A DNA stretch of 9,735 bases from CAKZYD01 sp039026755 (GTDB lineage: Bacteria; Pseudomonadota; Alphaproteobacteria; Sphingomonadales; CAKZYD01): positions 1-9,735 of the forward strand of contig JBCCLR010000144.1 of NCBI GenBank assembly GCA_039026755.1, read 5' to 3'. Position 1 is the first letter of the stretch. Each line of letters begins with the position of its first letter. The position numbers and the translations under genes were made by a program. Of the stretch, positions 1 to 6,394 are shown one piece after another. The notes beneath the pieces are model-generated. The model worked only from the letters and a program-made list of their open reading frames with translations. It was not told the origin of the DNA and made no database searches.

Positions 1-33
1 AAAGGCGTCAATAAAATGTCGGTGGTGCGTTAG
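1..33 (+). CDS. possible C-terminal tail of an upstream gene (partial)
   Basis: Reading from base 1, frame 1 is open for ten codons (KGVNKMSVVR) and stops at TAG 31-33. This could be the end of a gene entering from the left, but ten residues carry no family signal and any frame could be open this long by chance. Bases 34-177 hold no start-to-stop gene or clear site that I can see. Confidence 0.25.
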   Translation, partial: KGVNKMSVVR

Positions 34-177
34 CCGCATAGCGATAGGCGCTGCTGAGTGATGCGGCGATGACGGGGCGCACGGCGCAGGTTTCAAAGTT
101 CAAAGAGAGGCTTGCAATGTGCGCCAACACTGGCCTTGGACGTGCGTCTTTAAAACGACGCTGCCTTAAGCGTTTAC

Positions 178-1086
178 GTGCTGCTTATGTCTAGCAGTCA
201 TACACAGATATCCAGCACAGGGACCGCGCAGGCCTCCCACTATGGCCGGCCCTTGGCGATCGAAGAAGCGTCCAACCGGTTCTTCATCCACCCACTGTCT
301 GACCTTGTGGTCAAGCTGGGCGTTGCGCTCAAGCTGAGCCCGAATATGGTTTCGCTCGGCGGCCTATTGTGCGGCGGCGCGGCAGCATATTTTTACAGCC
401 ACTTACCCCAAACAGATCTGATGATTGCCGGCTTCGCATGCATGCTCGGCTGGCATATTTTGGATGGGGCGGATGGCCGCCTGGCCCGCCTGACCGGCCA
501 AACCAGCGCTTTCGGTCGCATCATTGATGGCATTTGCGACCATCTCGTATTTGGCGCGGTTTATATTGTTCTTGGACTTAAGCTCGTCGAGGCAGGCGAT
601 CCACAGTCTATCTGGCTTCTCATTGTTGCTGCTGCTCTATCGCATGCAGTGCAAGCGGCCGGCTATGAAGAGCGGCGGCAAAAATACCAGCGCCGAATGC
701 GTGGGCAAGACCGGGCCGACACGCAAAGCAAGCTGCTCGTTGTCGACGGCAAACGTTCTTTTTGGGCGATGTTTTATGAAGGGATGCAGCGCATCGTCTC
801 GGGCGGTCAAACGGGCTTATCCCAGCACCTCAGCAACCTGCGTGCCTCGGGATCGGATGGCGCGGATCAGGCCGAAGCGCTGGTCTCAAAAACAGCATTG
901 ATGGTGCGCGCATGGGGGCTGCTAAATGCCAACAACCGAACGTTTTTGATCTTTGTTTTCGCCTTGCTAGGCCAGCCACTGTATTATTTCGTGCTGGAGG
1001 TTATAGGATTTAACCTGTTGCTGTTGGTGCTGATCGCAGCAGAAAGCCATCAGGAACGCGCGCTTATCAAGCAAATCGCAGCCTGA
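178..1086 (+). CDS. CDP-alcohol phosphatidyltransferase family membrane protein
   Basis: This integral membrane enzyme should transfer a phosphatidyl or phospho-alcohol group from a CDP-alcohol to an acceptor alcohol, in phospholipid or phosphodiester synthesis. The family signature DxxDGxxAR-x8-Gx3Dx3D is complete: D96, D99, G100, A103, R104, G113, D117 and D121. These aspartates bind the metal and CDP in the family. Hydrophobic segments surround the motif (roughly residues 58-95, 122-160 and 255-287). A charged, Arg-rich cytosolic loop (EERRQKYQRRMRGQDR, about 163-178) lies between them. The 302 residues are longer than a minimal PgsA (about 180-200) because of this loop. The acceptor alcohol cannot be told from the motif. 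GTG 178 and ATG 187 are both possible starts; neither has a convincing ribosome binding site, and the choice changes only three residues. The gene converges on the HisD-like gene with a 19-base gap and appears unrelated to the catabolic cluster. Confidence 0.88.
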   Translation: MLLMSSSHTQISSTGTAQASHYGRPLAIEEASNRFFIHPLSDLVVKLGVALKLSPNMVSLGGLLCGGAAAYFYSHLPQTDLMIAGFACMLGWHILDGADGRLARLTGQTSAFGRIIDGICDHLVFGAVYIVLGLKLVEAGDPQSIWLLIVAAALSHAVQAAGYEERRQKYQRRMRGQDRADTQSKLLVVDGKRSFWAMFYEGMQRIVSGGQTGLSQHLSNLRASGSDGADQAEALVSKTALMVRAWGLLNANNRTFLIFVFALLGQPLYYFVLEVIGFNLLLLVLIAAESHQERALIKQIAA

Positions 1087-1105
1087 CAAGCGCTCCATCA
1101 TTTGG

Positions 1106-2431
1106 CTACACCACTTCTTCCATCGGCTCGGCCGTGCCGGCATAGGGCACGTTCTGGCGGCCATAGCGGCGCACGCGCACATTGGCTTGTTCACCATGCC
1201 CGGCAAAGCCTTCCATGGCGCATAACCGTGAGCAATAGCTACCAACCAAGGTTGTGGCTTCGTCCGTGAGCACTTTCTGATAGGTGCATGTCTTAAGGAA
1301 TTTGCCGACCCAGAGCCCGCCTGTATAGCGCGCTGCCTTTTTGGTGGGCAGCGTATGGTTGGTGCCAATGACTTTATCACCATAGCTGACATTGGTGCGC
1401 GGGCCGAGGAACAGCGCGCCATAATTCGTCATGTTATTGAGGAAATAGTCCGGGTCTTCGGTCATCACTTGCACATGTTCTGATGCAATGTCATCGGCCA
1501 CGGCAACCATTTCATCAACATCATCAACAACGATCACCTCGCCATAGTCGCGCCAGGCGGCGCCGGCATGATCGGCCGTTGGCAGAATGGTAAGCAGCCG
1601 CTCAATCTCACGCATGGTGTCCTGGGCCAGCTTTTCCGACGTGGTCAGCAGCACGGCGGGGCTGTCCGGGCCATGCTCTGCTTGGCCAAGCAGGTCCGTC
1701 GCGCACATTTCGCCATCCACACTGTCATCGGCAATCACCAGCGTTTCGGTTGGCCCAGCAAAGAGATCAATGCCGACGCGGCCATAGAGCTGGCGTTTCG
1801 CTTCGGCCACATAGGCATTGCCTGGCCCGACTAAAATATCCACTGGATCAATCGTCTGCGTGCCAAGTGCCATGGCGCCAACCGCCTGCACGCCGCCAAA
1901 GCAATAGATGTCATCAGCGCCCGCCATAACCTGCGCGGCTACGATCTTTGGTGCCGGCGCACCGTTAAACGGCGGCGCGCAGGTGATCACGCGCGGCACG
2001 CCCGCCACTTTAGCGGTGATGACCGACATATGCGCCGACGCTAGCAGCGGATATTTCCCGCCAGGCACATAACAGCCCGCGGCGTTGACAGGCACGTTCT
2101 TGTGCCCCAGCACGACGCCAGGCATCGTCTCTACTTCCACGTCTTGCATGCTATCGCGCTGGATCTGCGCGAAGTTGCGCACTTGGGTCTGAGCAAATTC
2201 TATATCCTTGAGCTCGCGGTCGGTCAGTTGATCGAGACACGCCTGTTTCTCAGCGTCCGTCAGCAGATAGCTCTCGCGGTCCCAGTTATCGAACTTTGTT
2301 GAAAGCTCGCGCACCGCCGCATCGCCGCGTGCTTCGATATCTTCAAGGATATCTTCAACAATGCCGCGCACCTTGCGCGCCTCATCACGCCGCACTTCAG
2401 CGGTCTTTGCAGTTTTTAAATAGCGGGCCAT
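1106..2431 (-). CDS. histidinol dehydrogenase-family (HisD-like) NAD-dependent dehydrogenase, probably catabolic
   Basis: The protein (441 aa) is a full-length HisD-family zinc dehydrogenase, oxidising an alcohol to a carboxylate through an aldehyde with NAD. Residues matching the zinc and catalytic set of E. coli HisD (Q259, H262, E326, H327, D360, H419) are present with nearly the same spacing: Q250, H253, E318, H319 (ASEHV), D352 and H412. VGPGNAYVAEAKR (201-213) and AGPTET (225-230) are also family-typical. The start is ATG 2431-2429, with GAGGAGAG at 2445-2438 and six bases between. The gene stands alone, divergent from a symporter and sharing a LacI-type operator region with it, not beside other his genes. 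I therefore infer a catabolic paralog. The known example of such recruitment is HpsN, sulfopropanediol 3-dehydrogenase, but no HpsO/HpsP partners are visible, so that substrate is only a possibility. Authentic histidine biosynthesis is less likely on context. Confidence 0.9.
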   Translation of the reverse strand: MARYLKTAKTAEVRRDEARKVRGIVEDILEDIEARGDAAVRELSTKFDNWDRESYLLTDAEKQACLDQLTDRELKDIEFAQTQVRNFAQIQRDSMQDVEVETMPGVVLGHKNVPVNAAGCYVPGGKYPLLASAHMSVITAKVAGVPRVITCAPPFNGAPAPKIVAAQVMAGADDIYCFGGVQAVGAMALGTQTIDPVDILVGPGNAYVAEAKRQLYGRVGIDLFAGPTETLVIADDSVDGEMCATDLLGQAEHGPDSPAVLLTTSEKLAQDTMREIERLLTILPTADHAGAAWRDYGEVIVVDDVDEMVAVADDIASEHVQVMTEDPDYFLNNMTNYGALFLGPRTNVSYGDKVIGTNHTLPTKKAARYTGGLWVGKFLKTCTYQKVLTDEATTLVGSYCSRLCAMEGFAGHGEQANVRVRRYGRQNVPYAGTAEPMEEVV

Positions 2432-2437
2432 TGTATA

Positions 2438-2445
2438 CTCTCCTC
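2438..2445 (-). promoter_or_regulatory. ribosome binding site of the HisD-like gene
   Basis: Read on the minus strand this is GAGGAGAG, six bases before ATG 2431. It is a strong Shine-Dalgarno match and supports that start. Confidence 0.75.
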
Positions 2446-2464
2446 AAGCAGCGTCACTGCTGCG

Positions 2465-2492
2465 ATATTGCGTGTGGACACGGGGCAGTCAA
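2465..2492 (-). promoter_or_regulatory. candidate promoter for the HisD-like gene
   Basis: On the minus strand TTGACT (2492-2487, five of six bases of the -35 consensus) is followed after 16 bases by CAATAT (2470-2465, only three of six bases of the -10 consensus). It lies directly downstream of the palindromic operator in the direction of hisD transcription, about 34 bases before the start codon. The call rests on a good -35 and a weak -10. Confidence 0.3.
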
Positions 2493-2498
2493 TAGCCG

Positions 2499-2516
2499 TT
2501 TGCATTCGAAGTCAAA
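2499..2516. promoter_or_regulatory. LacI-family operator in the divergent hisD/symporter region
   Basis: TTTGCATTCGAAGTCAAA is an 18-base inverted repeat with seven of nine half-site positions paired and a central C-G step, the usual architecture of LacI-family operators. Eleven bases (TTGCATTCGAA) recur exactly at 6336-6346 before the MetE-like gene. It sits 67 bases from the hisD start and 46 bases from the symporter start, so one bound repressor could affect both promoters. The likely binder is the LacI-family protein at 5300-6331; that assignment is inference. Confidence 0.7.
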
Positions 2517-2528
2517 GGGCCCTACGGT
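2500..2528 (+). promoter_or_regulatory. candidate promoter of the symporter operon, overlapping the operator
   Basis: TTGCAT (2500-2505) and TACGGT (2523-2528) are 17 bases apart, followed by CGC. The same arrangement, TTGCAT-17-TACCGT-CGC, occurs at 6336-6364 before the MetE-like gene. The -10 match to the sigma-70 consensus is poor (three of six), so support comes mainly from conserved spacing between the two sites. The operator would cover the -35 and spacer, which suits repression. Confidence 0.4.
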
Positions 2529-2562
2529 CGCGTTTGGGCTGCACATTTACGCTGGGGAGACG

Positions 2563-4194
2563 ATGGCAGAGTTCGGCGCACTAAATTGGGCAATCGTGCT
2601 GGCGTATCTGTTTGGCAACCTAGGCCTTGGCTGGTTGATGAGCCGGCGCGTAAAATCATCAAAGGACTATTACATTGGTGACCGCTCGGCTCCCTGGTGG
2701 GCTATTGGTATTTCGGTGGTTGCAACCTATGTCAGCGCGCTTTCGTTTCTCGGCGCACCAGCATGGGCGTATGGCGATGGTATGGCAGCTCTCGCCATAC
2801 ACATCAACTATCCTATCGTCATTCTCGTCGTTATAACGGTGTTTCTGCCGTTTTTTTATAATAGTGGTGTTGCCTCAATCTATGAGTATCTCGAGCGGCG
2901 GTTTGGCACGACATCGCGCTTGGTCATGAGCATTTTGTTTCTCGTTACACAAGCGATTACCACAGCCTCAATCTTAACCGCTACGGCGATCGTGATCAGT
3001 TTTGTGACCGGCCTGCCTGCGCTGCAAGCAATCGCGATTATTACCGTTATCGTGCTCATCTACACCTTGCTTGGCGGCATGAATGCAGTGATCTGGACCG
3101 ACGTGCTGCAAGGCGTGATCTTGTTCATCGGCGCGAGCGTTATTTTTATGCAGTTGCTCGATGTCACCGCACCCTTAAGCGGCGCCTTTAACAGTCTGGC
3201 CGCGGCGGAAAAACTGGACCCCATCCGCACCGAACTGGACTTCTCAGTCGCGCCGACGATATGGGCCGGCGTGTTTGCGATGACCTTGTTTCACATCACG
3301 GTTTACGGCGGCAATCAAATGATGGTGCAGCGTGCGCTCGCTGCAAAAACTATTGGGGATGCGAAGAAAAGCTACTTGATGATGGGCTATGGCGCGTTCT
3401 TTATCTATTTCTTTTTCTTTTTCATTGGTGCCCTCCTGTTTGTTCATTTTAAAGGCAAGCCCTTTGAGCAAACCAATGAGATCATTCTGGTTTTTGCCGA
3501 AAACCTCGCAATTCCCGGTCTTATGGGGGTGATCACGGCAGCAGTAATGTCGGCCTCCATGTCAACCATGTCGTCAGCACTAAACTCGCTTTCTACGGTA
3601 AGCGTCATTGATCTCTATCGCCGCTATTTTAAACCGGGCGAAAGCGAGGGGCATTATCTCACCGTGTCGCGCATCTTCACCTTCATTTGGGCCATCAGCA
3701 TCATTCCCATCGCGCTGACATTTCTGTCTTCCGGGGGATCGATTTTGGAAACGTTGACAGCCGTCGGCTCTTATCTTGTGGGCTCTAAGCTCGCGATGTT
3801 TGGCCTCGGCTTCTTTTCAAAAAATACCACAGAGCGCGGCTTGCTCGTGGGCGTGGTTGCTGGGTTTGCGGCGCTGTTTTTGGTCGCTAAGGGGGTCCCT
3901 GGCACAGATATTGGGCCAGCAGCGATCGCCTGGCCATGGTATGTGGTCATCGGCGGCGGCGTAAATATCGTGGTCAGCTGGGCGGCGAGCCTTGCCCTTG
4001 ATGGCAAGCAAGATGCCTGGCACCCGCAAACGCTGGTTGGCCAGCGTTTGCGATTTGCTGAAAAAGGCCGCGCTATCATCGACGATCAAGGTTGGTATGT
4101 CTTGCCAGGGCGGGTCGACAAAGCCGCCTGGCCACTCCTCGGGTTTTTCATCTTCACCATCGCGCTGCTCATTTGGTTTGGCACGCTGGGTTGA
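2563..4194 (+). CDS. SSS-family sodium:solute symporter
   Basis: This 543-residue inner-membrane protein should import an organic solute using the sodium gradient. It has many hydrophobic segments across its length. Family marks include YLERRFG (109-115), the segment IYTLLGGMNAVIWTDVLQ (166-183), YGGNQMMVQRALAAK (248-262) and ASMSTMSSALNSLSTVSVIDLY (331-352). The last corresponds to the TM8 serine-rich stretch that forms the Na2 sodium site in vSGLT-type carriers. The start is ATG 2563 behind GGGGAG (2554-2559). The frame remains open upstream to 2296, but that part runs antisense through the hisD gene and looks non-coding. Relatives carry sugars, inositol, monocarboxylates or amino acids, and the substrate is not readable here. 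The gene leads a plus-strand run; the next gene starts 31 bases after its stop. Its promoter region carries the LacI-type operator. Confidence 0.92.
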   Translation: MAEFGALNWAIVLAYLFGNLGLGWLMSRRVKSSKDYYIGDRSAPWWAIGISVVATYVSALSFLGAPAWAYGDGMAALAIHINYPIVILVVITVFLPFFYNSGVASIYEYLERRFGTTSRLVMSILFLVTQAITTASILTATAIVISFVTGLPALQAIAIITVIVLIYTLLGGMNAVIWTDVLQGVILFIGASVIFMQLLDVTAPLSGAFNSLAAAEKLDPIRTELDFSVAPTIWAGVFAMTLFHITVYGGNQMMVQRALAAKTIGDAKKSYLMMGYGAFFIYFFFFFIGALLFVHFKGKPFEQTNEIILVFAENLAIPGLMGVITAAVMSASMSTMSSALNSLSTVSVIDLYRRYFKPGESEGHYLTVSRIFTFIWAISIIPIALTFLSSGGSILETLTAVGSYLVGSKLAMFGLGFFSKNTTERGLLVGVVAGFAALFLVAKGVPGTDIGPAAIAWPWYVVIGGGVNIVVSWAASLALDGKQDAWHPQTLVGQRLRFAEKGRAIIDDQGWYVLPGRVDKAAWPLLGFFIFTIALLIWFGTLG

Positions 4195-4225
4195 AACAAC
4201 CGCTAAAAAACTGCGCATAAGTCTT

Positions 4226-5269
4226 ATGAATACACATACAAAAATCAGTGTGGACGTCCAGGCGCAAAAAGCGCTTGCGCTGGCCTATATGAACGCTTTT
4301 GATCGCGCGCAACCGGATGCGTTGATTGACATTTTGAGCCGCTTTACGGTGTCCGACTATGCCTGGCGCGGCATGCATCCGTTTTATGAAAAATCAAGCG
4401 CGGCAGCGGTTGCTGAAGATTTTTGGATACCCTTACGGCAGTCTTTTATGCAGATGCAGCGGCGCCAAGATATCTTTTTCGGTGGGTGCAGCGATTGCGC
4501 TGAGGCGCCAGAAATTTGGACCTGTTCCATGGGCCACTTCATTGGCCTCTTTGATGACGACTGGCTGGCGATCCCCGCCACAGGCAAGCTGACCTTCATT
4601 CCTTATGCAGAATTCCACCGCATCGAGGGCGAAAAGATCGTCGAAACGGCATTGTTTATCGATATCTTGAGCGTCATGGCGCAAGCCGGGCAGCATCCAC
4701 TGCCGCCGCAAACCGGTGCCTTTATTATTCAGCCCGGCCCGCTGCACCATGATGGCCTACTGTTTGACGCACAACCTGAAGCGCAAGGCCAAAAGACATT
4801 AGACCTATGCGAGGCCATGGCGCTGCGCCTAGATAGCTTGAACAAACAAGATATCGACAATTGCGAGCCAGAGTTTTTAGCCAAAGATTGGGCTAAGGAT
4901 ATGCTGTGGTATGGGCCCACCGGCATCGGCGCGACCTACACAATCGAGCGCTATCAACGCCAGCATCAGCAGCCGTTTCGGCGAAACCTAAGCGGTAAGA
5001 TCTTTAATGGCCATATCGCGCGGTTTGCCGAGGGAAACTATTGCGGGTGGTTTGGCTGGCCCAACCTCTACAATACCAATAAAGGCGGGTTTTTAGGAAT
5101 GCCGTCTGGTGATACGGTAGCGGAAATGCGGGTTGTTGATATTTATCGCCGCGATGGCGATAAACTGGCGGAAAACTGGGTATTTATCGACATCTTGCAT
5201 TATCTGTCCGTCCAGGGTCTCGATGTGCTCAAACGCATGGCCGACTTAAACCGCAAGGATTATGGATAA
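4226..5269 (+). CDS. tandem SnoaL-like / NTF2-fold protein
   Basis: The protein has 347 residues and appears to contain two SnoaL-like (NTF2 superfamily) cone-fold domains, about residues 12-152 and 192-335. The halves share a pattern: an N-terminal helix region (ALALAYMNAFD; CEAMALRLDSLN), an aromatic Y-W/W-Y segment, and a final strand with identical FIDIL (144-148 and 320-324), preceded by the hairpins FHRIEGEKIVETAL and VDIYRRDGDKLAENWV. NTF2-fold proteins of this sort include polyketide cyclases, dehydratases and isomerases acting on small hydrophobic or carbonyl substrates, but no catalytic set can be named here. No signal peptide is visible, so it is probably cytosolic. The start is ATG 4226, 31 bases after the symporter stop, with only a weak ribosome binding site; the open frame back to 3992 lies inside the symporter gene and is rejected. 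Its place between transporter and regulator suggests an enzyme of the same catabolic route. Confidence 0.75.
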   Translation: MNTHTKISVDVQAQKALALAYMNAFDRAQPDALIDILSRFTVSDYAWRGMHPFYEKSSAAAVAEDFWIPLRQSFMQMQRRQDIFFGGCSDCAEAPEIWTCSMGHFIGLFDDDWLAIPATGKLTFIPYAEFHRIEGEKIVETALFIDILSVMAQAGQHPLPPQTGAFIIQPGPLHHDGLLFDAQPEAQGQKTLDLCEAMALRLDSLNKQDIDNCEPEFLAKDWAKDMLWYGPTGIGATYTIERYQRQHQQPFRRNLSGKIFNGHIARFAEGNYCGWFGWPNLYNTNKGGFLGMPSGDTVAEMRVVDIYRRDGDKLAENWVFIDILHYLSVQGLDVLKRMADLNRKDYG

Positions 5270-5286
5270 GCGGGCAAACGCGAAAT

Positions 5287-5293
5287 GGGGGAG
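5287..5293 (+). promoter_or_regulatory. ribosome binding site deciding the LacI start
   Basis: GGGGGAG lies six bases before ATG 5300. It overlaps the alternative ATG 5285, so it favours 5300 as the true start. Confidence 0.7.
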
Positions 5294-5299
5294 TTTGCC

Positions 5300-6331
5300 A
5301 TGGCGCAAGAGGGCCAGCATAAAAGCGCGCGGCGGCGCGCAACATCCTACGACGTTGCGGCGCTGGCCGGGGTATCGCAGTCTGCGGTGTCCCGCTGCTT
5401 TAAAGACGGCGCCAGCATCTCCCAAAAAACCCGCGCCAAGGTCTTAAAAGCCGCTGAAAGCCTCAACTACCAGCCAAATGCTATTGCCAGAGGCCTGATT
5501 ACCCAGCGCTCCAACCTGGCTGCGGTCATCGTCTCATCTCAAATCAACTTTTACTATCCCGAAGTTCTTTCACAATTGACGGAACAATTCGCGCAGCGCG
5601 GTATCCGGGTTTTACTCTTCACCATCCAAAATCCAAGCGATACGGACCGCGCACTTGATGAGTTGTGGCGCTATCAAGTCGATGGCGTCATCTCCGCATC
5701 CTATTTATCGCGCGATCAATACGCTTTGCTCGAAGCACGCGGCATCCCGACCGTTTTATTCAACCGGTTCTTTTCAGACCGGCCATCGCACAGCACCTGG
5801 TGCGACCCCTCGGATGCAACCCAAGCATTGGTGGATCATCTGGTTGAAAACGGACATCAGCATTTTGCCATGATCGAAGGGCCAAGCGATAGCCAAGTGA
5901 ATATGATCCGAACCCGCGCGGTGGAACGGGCGCTGGCAACGCATGGCCTGCAGCTGCGCGCGCGCGCGCGCGGCAGCTATCGCTATGAAAGCGCGGGCCA
6001 AGCGGTCGATAGCCTGCTTCGCGCGCGCACATCGATGACCGCGCTTATCTGCGCGAATGACATGATGGCCATGGGCGCGATTGACCAGCTCCGCCAGCAG
6101 CACGGCTTAGATGTCCCGCGGGATATTTCCGTTGCAGGTTTTGATGGGATCGGTGCCGGGCAATTTGCCAGCTACACCTTAACGACCATTCGCCAACCCA
6201 TTGCCCGGATGACACAGCACACCGTGGACACGCTGCTCAATGATTTGGAAGGCGATGAGAAGACGCCGGAAAGGGTCGCTTTCGCTGGCGAATTCATGCG
6301 CGGCAGCAGTACAGGCAAAGCCTCAGACTAG
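5300..6331 (+). CDS. LacI-family transcriptional regulator
   Basis: With the start at ATG 5300 the protein has 343 residues, typical for the family. The N-terminal helix-turn-helix is SYDVAALAGVSQSAVSRCF (16-34), with recognition-helix residues around 26-32. The hinge helix follows as PNAIARGL (59-66), with the conserved leucine (L66) that wedges into the central C-G step of family operators. Residues from about 72 form a periplasmic-binding-protein-like effector domain, including ALICANDMMAMGAID and the late motif ISVAGFDGIGAGQFASYTLTTIRQP. The gene lies 30 bases after the SnoaL-like gene and shares the symporter transcript direction. If the operator at 2499 is its site, it would regulate itself with the operon. 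A second matching palindrome begins six bases after its stop codon. The effector is probably the imported solute or a pathway intermediate (inference). An alternating GC run inside the gene is listed separately. Confidence 0.93.
   Translation: MAQEGQHKSARRRATSYDVAALAGVSQSAVSRCFKDGASISQKTRAKVLKAAESLNYQPNAIARGLITQRSNLAAVIVSSQINFYYPEVLSQLTEQFAQRGIRVLLFTIQNPSDTDRALDELWRYQVDGVISASYLSRDQYALLEARGIPTVLFNRFFSDRPSHSTWCDPSDATQALVDHLVENGHQHFAMIEGPSDSQVNMIRTRAVERALATHGLQLRARARGSYRYESAGQAVDSLLRARTSMTALICANDMMAMGAIDQLRQQHGLDVPRDISVAGFDGIGAGQFASYTLTTIRQPIARMTQHTVDTLLNDLEGDEKTPERVAFAGEFMRGSSTGKASD
5956..5972. repeat. alternating GC dinucleotide run inside the LacI-family gene
   Basis: Seventeen bases of strictly alternating G and C encode the Arg-Ala-Arg-Ala-Arg stretch of the effector domain. 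The run is bracketed by AGCTGC (5952-5957) and its inverse GCAGCT (5973-5978). Gain or loss of one dinucleotide would shift the frame of the regulator. Confidence 0.8.
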
Positions 6332-6335
6332 CATA

Positions 6336-6364
6336 TTGCATTCGAATGCAGCGCCCGCTACCGT
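6336..6364 (+). promoter_or_regulatory. candidate promoter of the MetE-like gene
   Basis: TTGCAT (6336-6341) is followed after 17 bases by TACCGT (6359-6364) and then CGC. This matches the module before the symporter in sequence and spacing; over the 32 bases from each TTGCAT I count 24 identities. A transcription start near 6371 would leave a leader of about 24 bases. As at the symporter, the -10 element alone is weak. Confidence 0.4.
6337..6350. promoter_or_regulatory. LacI-family operator before the MetE-like gene (perfect palindrome)
   Basis: TGCATTCGAATGCA is a perfect 14-base palindrome with a central C-G step. It starts six bases after the LacI-family stop codon and ends about 45 bases before the proposed start of the next gene. 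With its upstream T it shares eleven consecutive bases with the site at 2499-2516. It gives the MetE-like gene a promoter-operator of its own within the plus-strand run. Confidence 0.75.
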
Positions 6365-6382
6365 CGCACAAAAGAGACGTGT

Positions 6383-6389
6383 GGGGAGG
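6383..6389 (+). promoter_or_regulatory. ribosome binding site of the MetE-like gene
   Basis: GGGGAGG is a strong Shine-Dalgarno match. It lies five bases before ATC 6395 and two bases before ATT 6392. It is 68 bases before the first conventional start, GTG 6458, so it supports a non-AUG start. Confidence 0.65.
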
Positions 6390-6394
6390 CCATT

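Noticed and set aside
967..1422. Minus-strand frame of 151 codons
   Set aside because: It overlaps the HisD-like gene in another frame of the same strand and the end of the phosphatidyltransferase gene. The sequence is Cys/Ala/Arg-rich without domain features, typical of a shadow frame.
2296..2562. Upstream extension of the symporter frame
   Set aside because: The stretch overlaps the start of the HisD-like gene in antisense and encodes Arg/His-rich sequence. The symporter begins at ATG 2563 after GGGGAG with a normal SSS N-terminus.
3992..4225. Upstream extension of the SnoaL-like frame
   Set aside because: It lies inside the symporter coding region in another frame. ATG 4226 fits the intergenic spacing and the start of the first domain.
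5285..5299. ATG 5285 as start of the LacI-family gene
   Set aside because: Its codon overlaps the strong GGGGGAG that serves ATG 5300, and nothing suitable lies before 5285.
5760..6103. Minus-strand frames of 90 and 109 codons within the LacI-family gene
   Set aside because: They are antisense shadows of GC-rich coding sequence with Arg/Ala-rich products.
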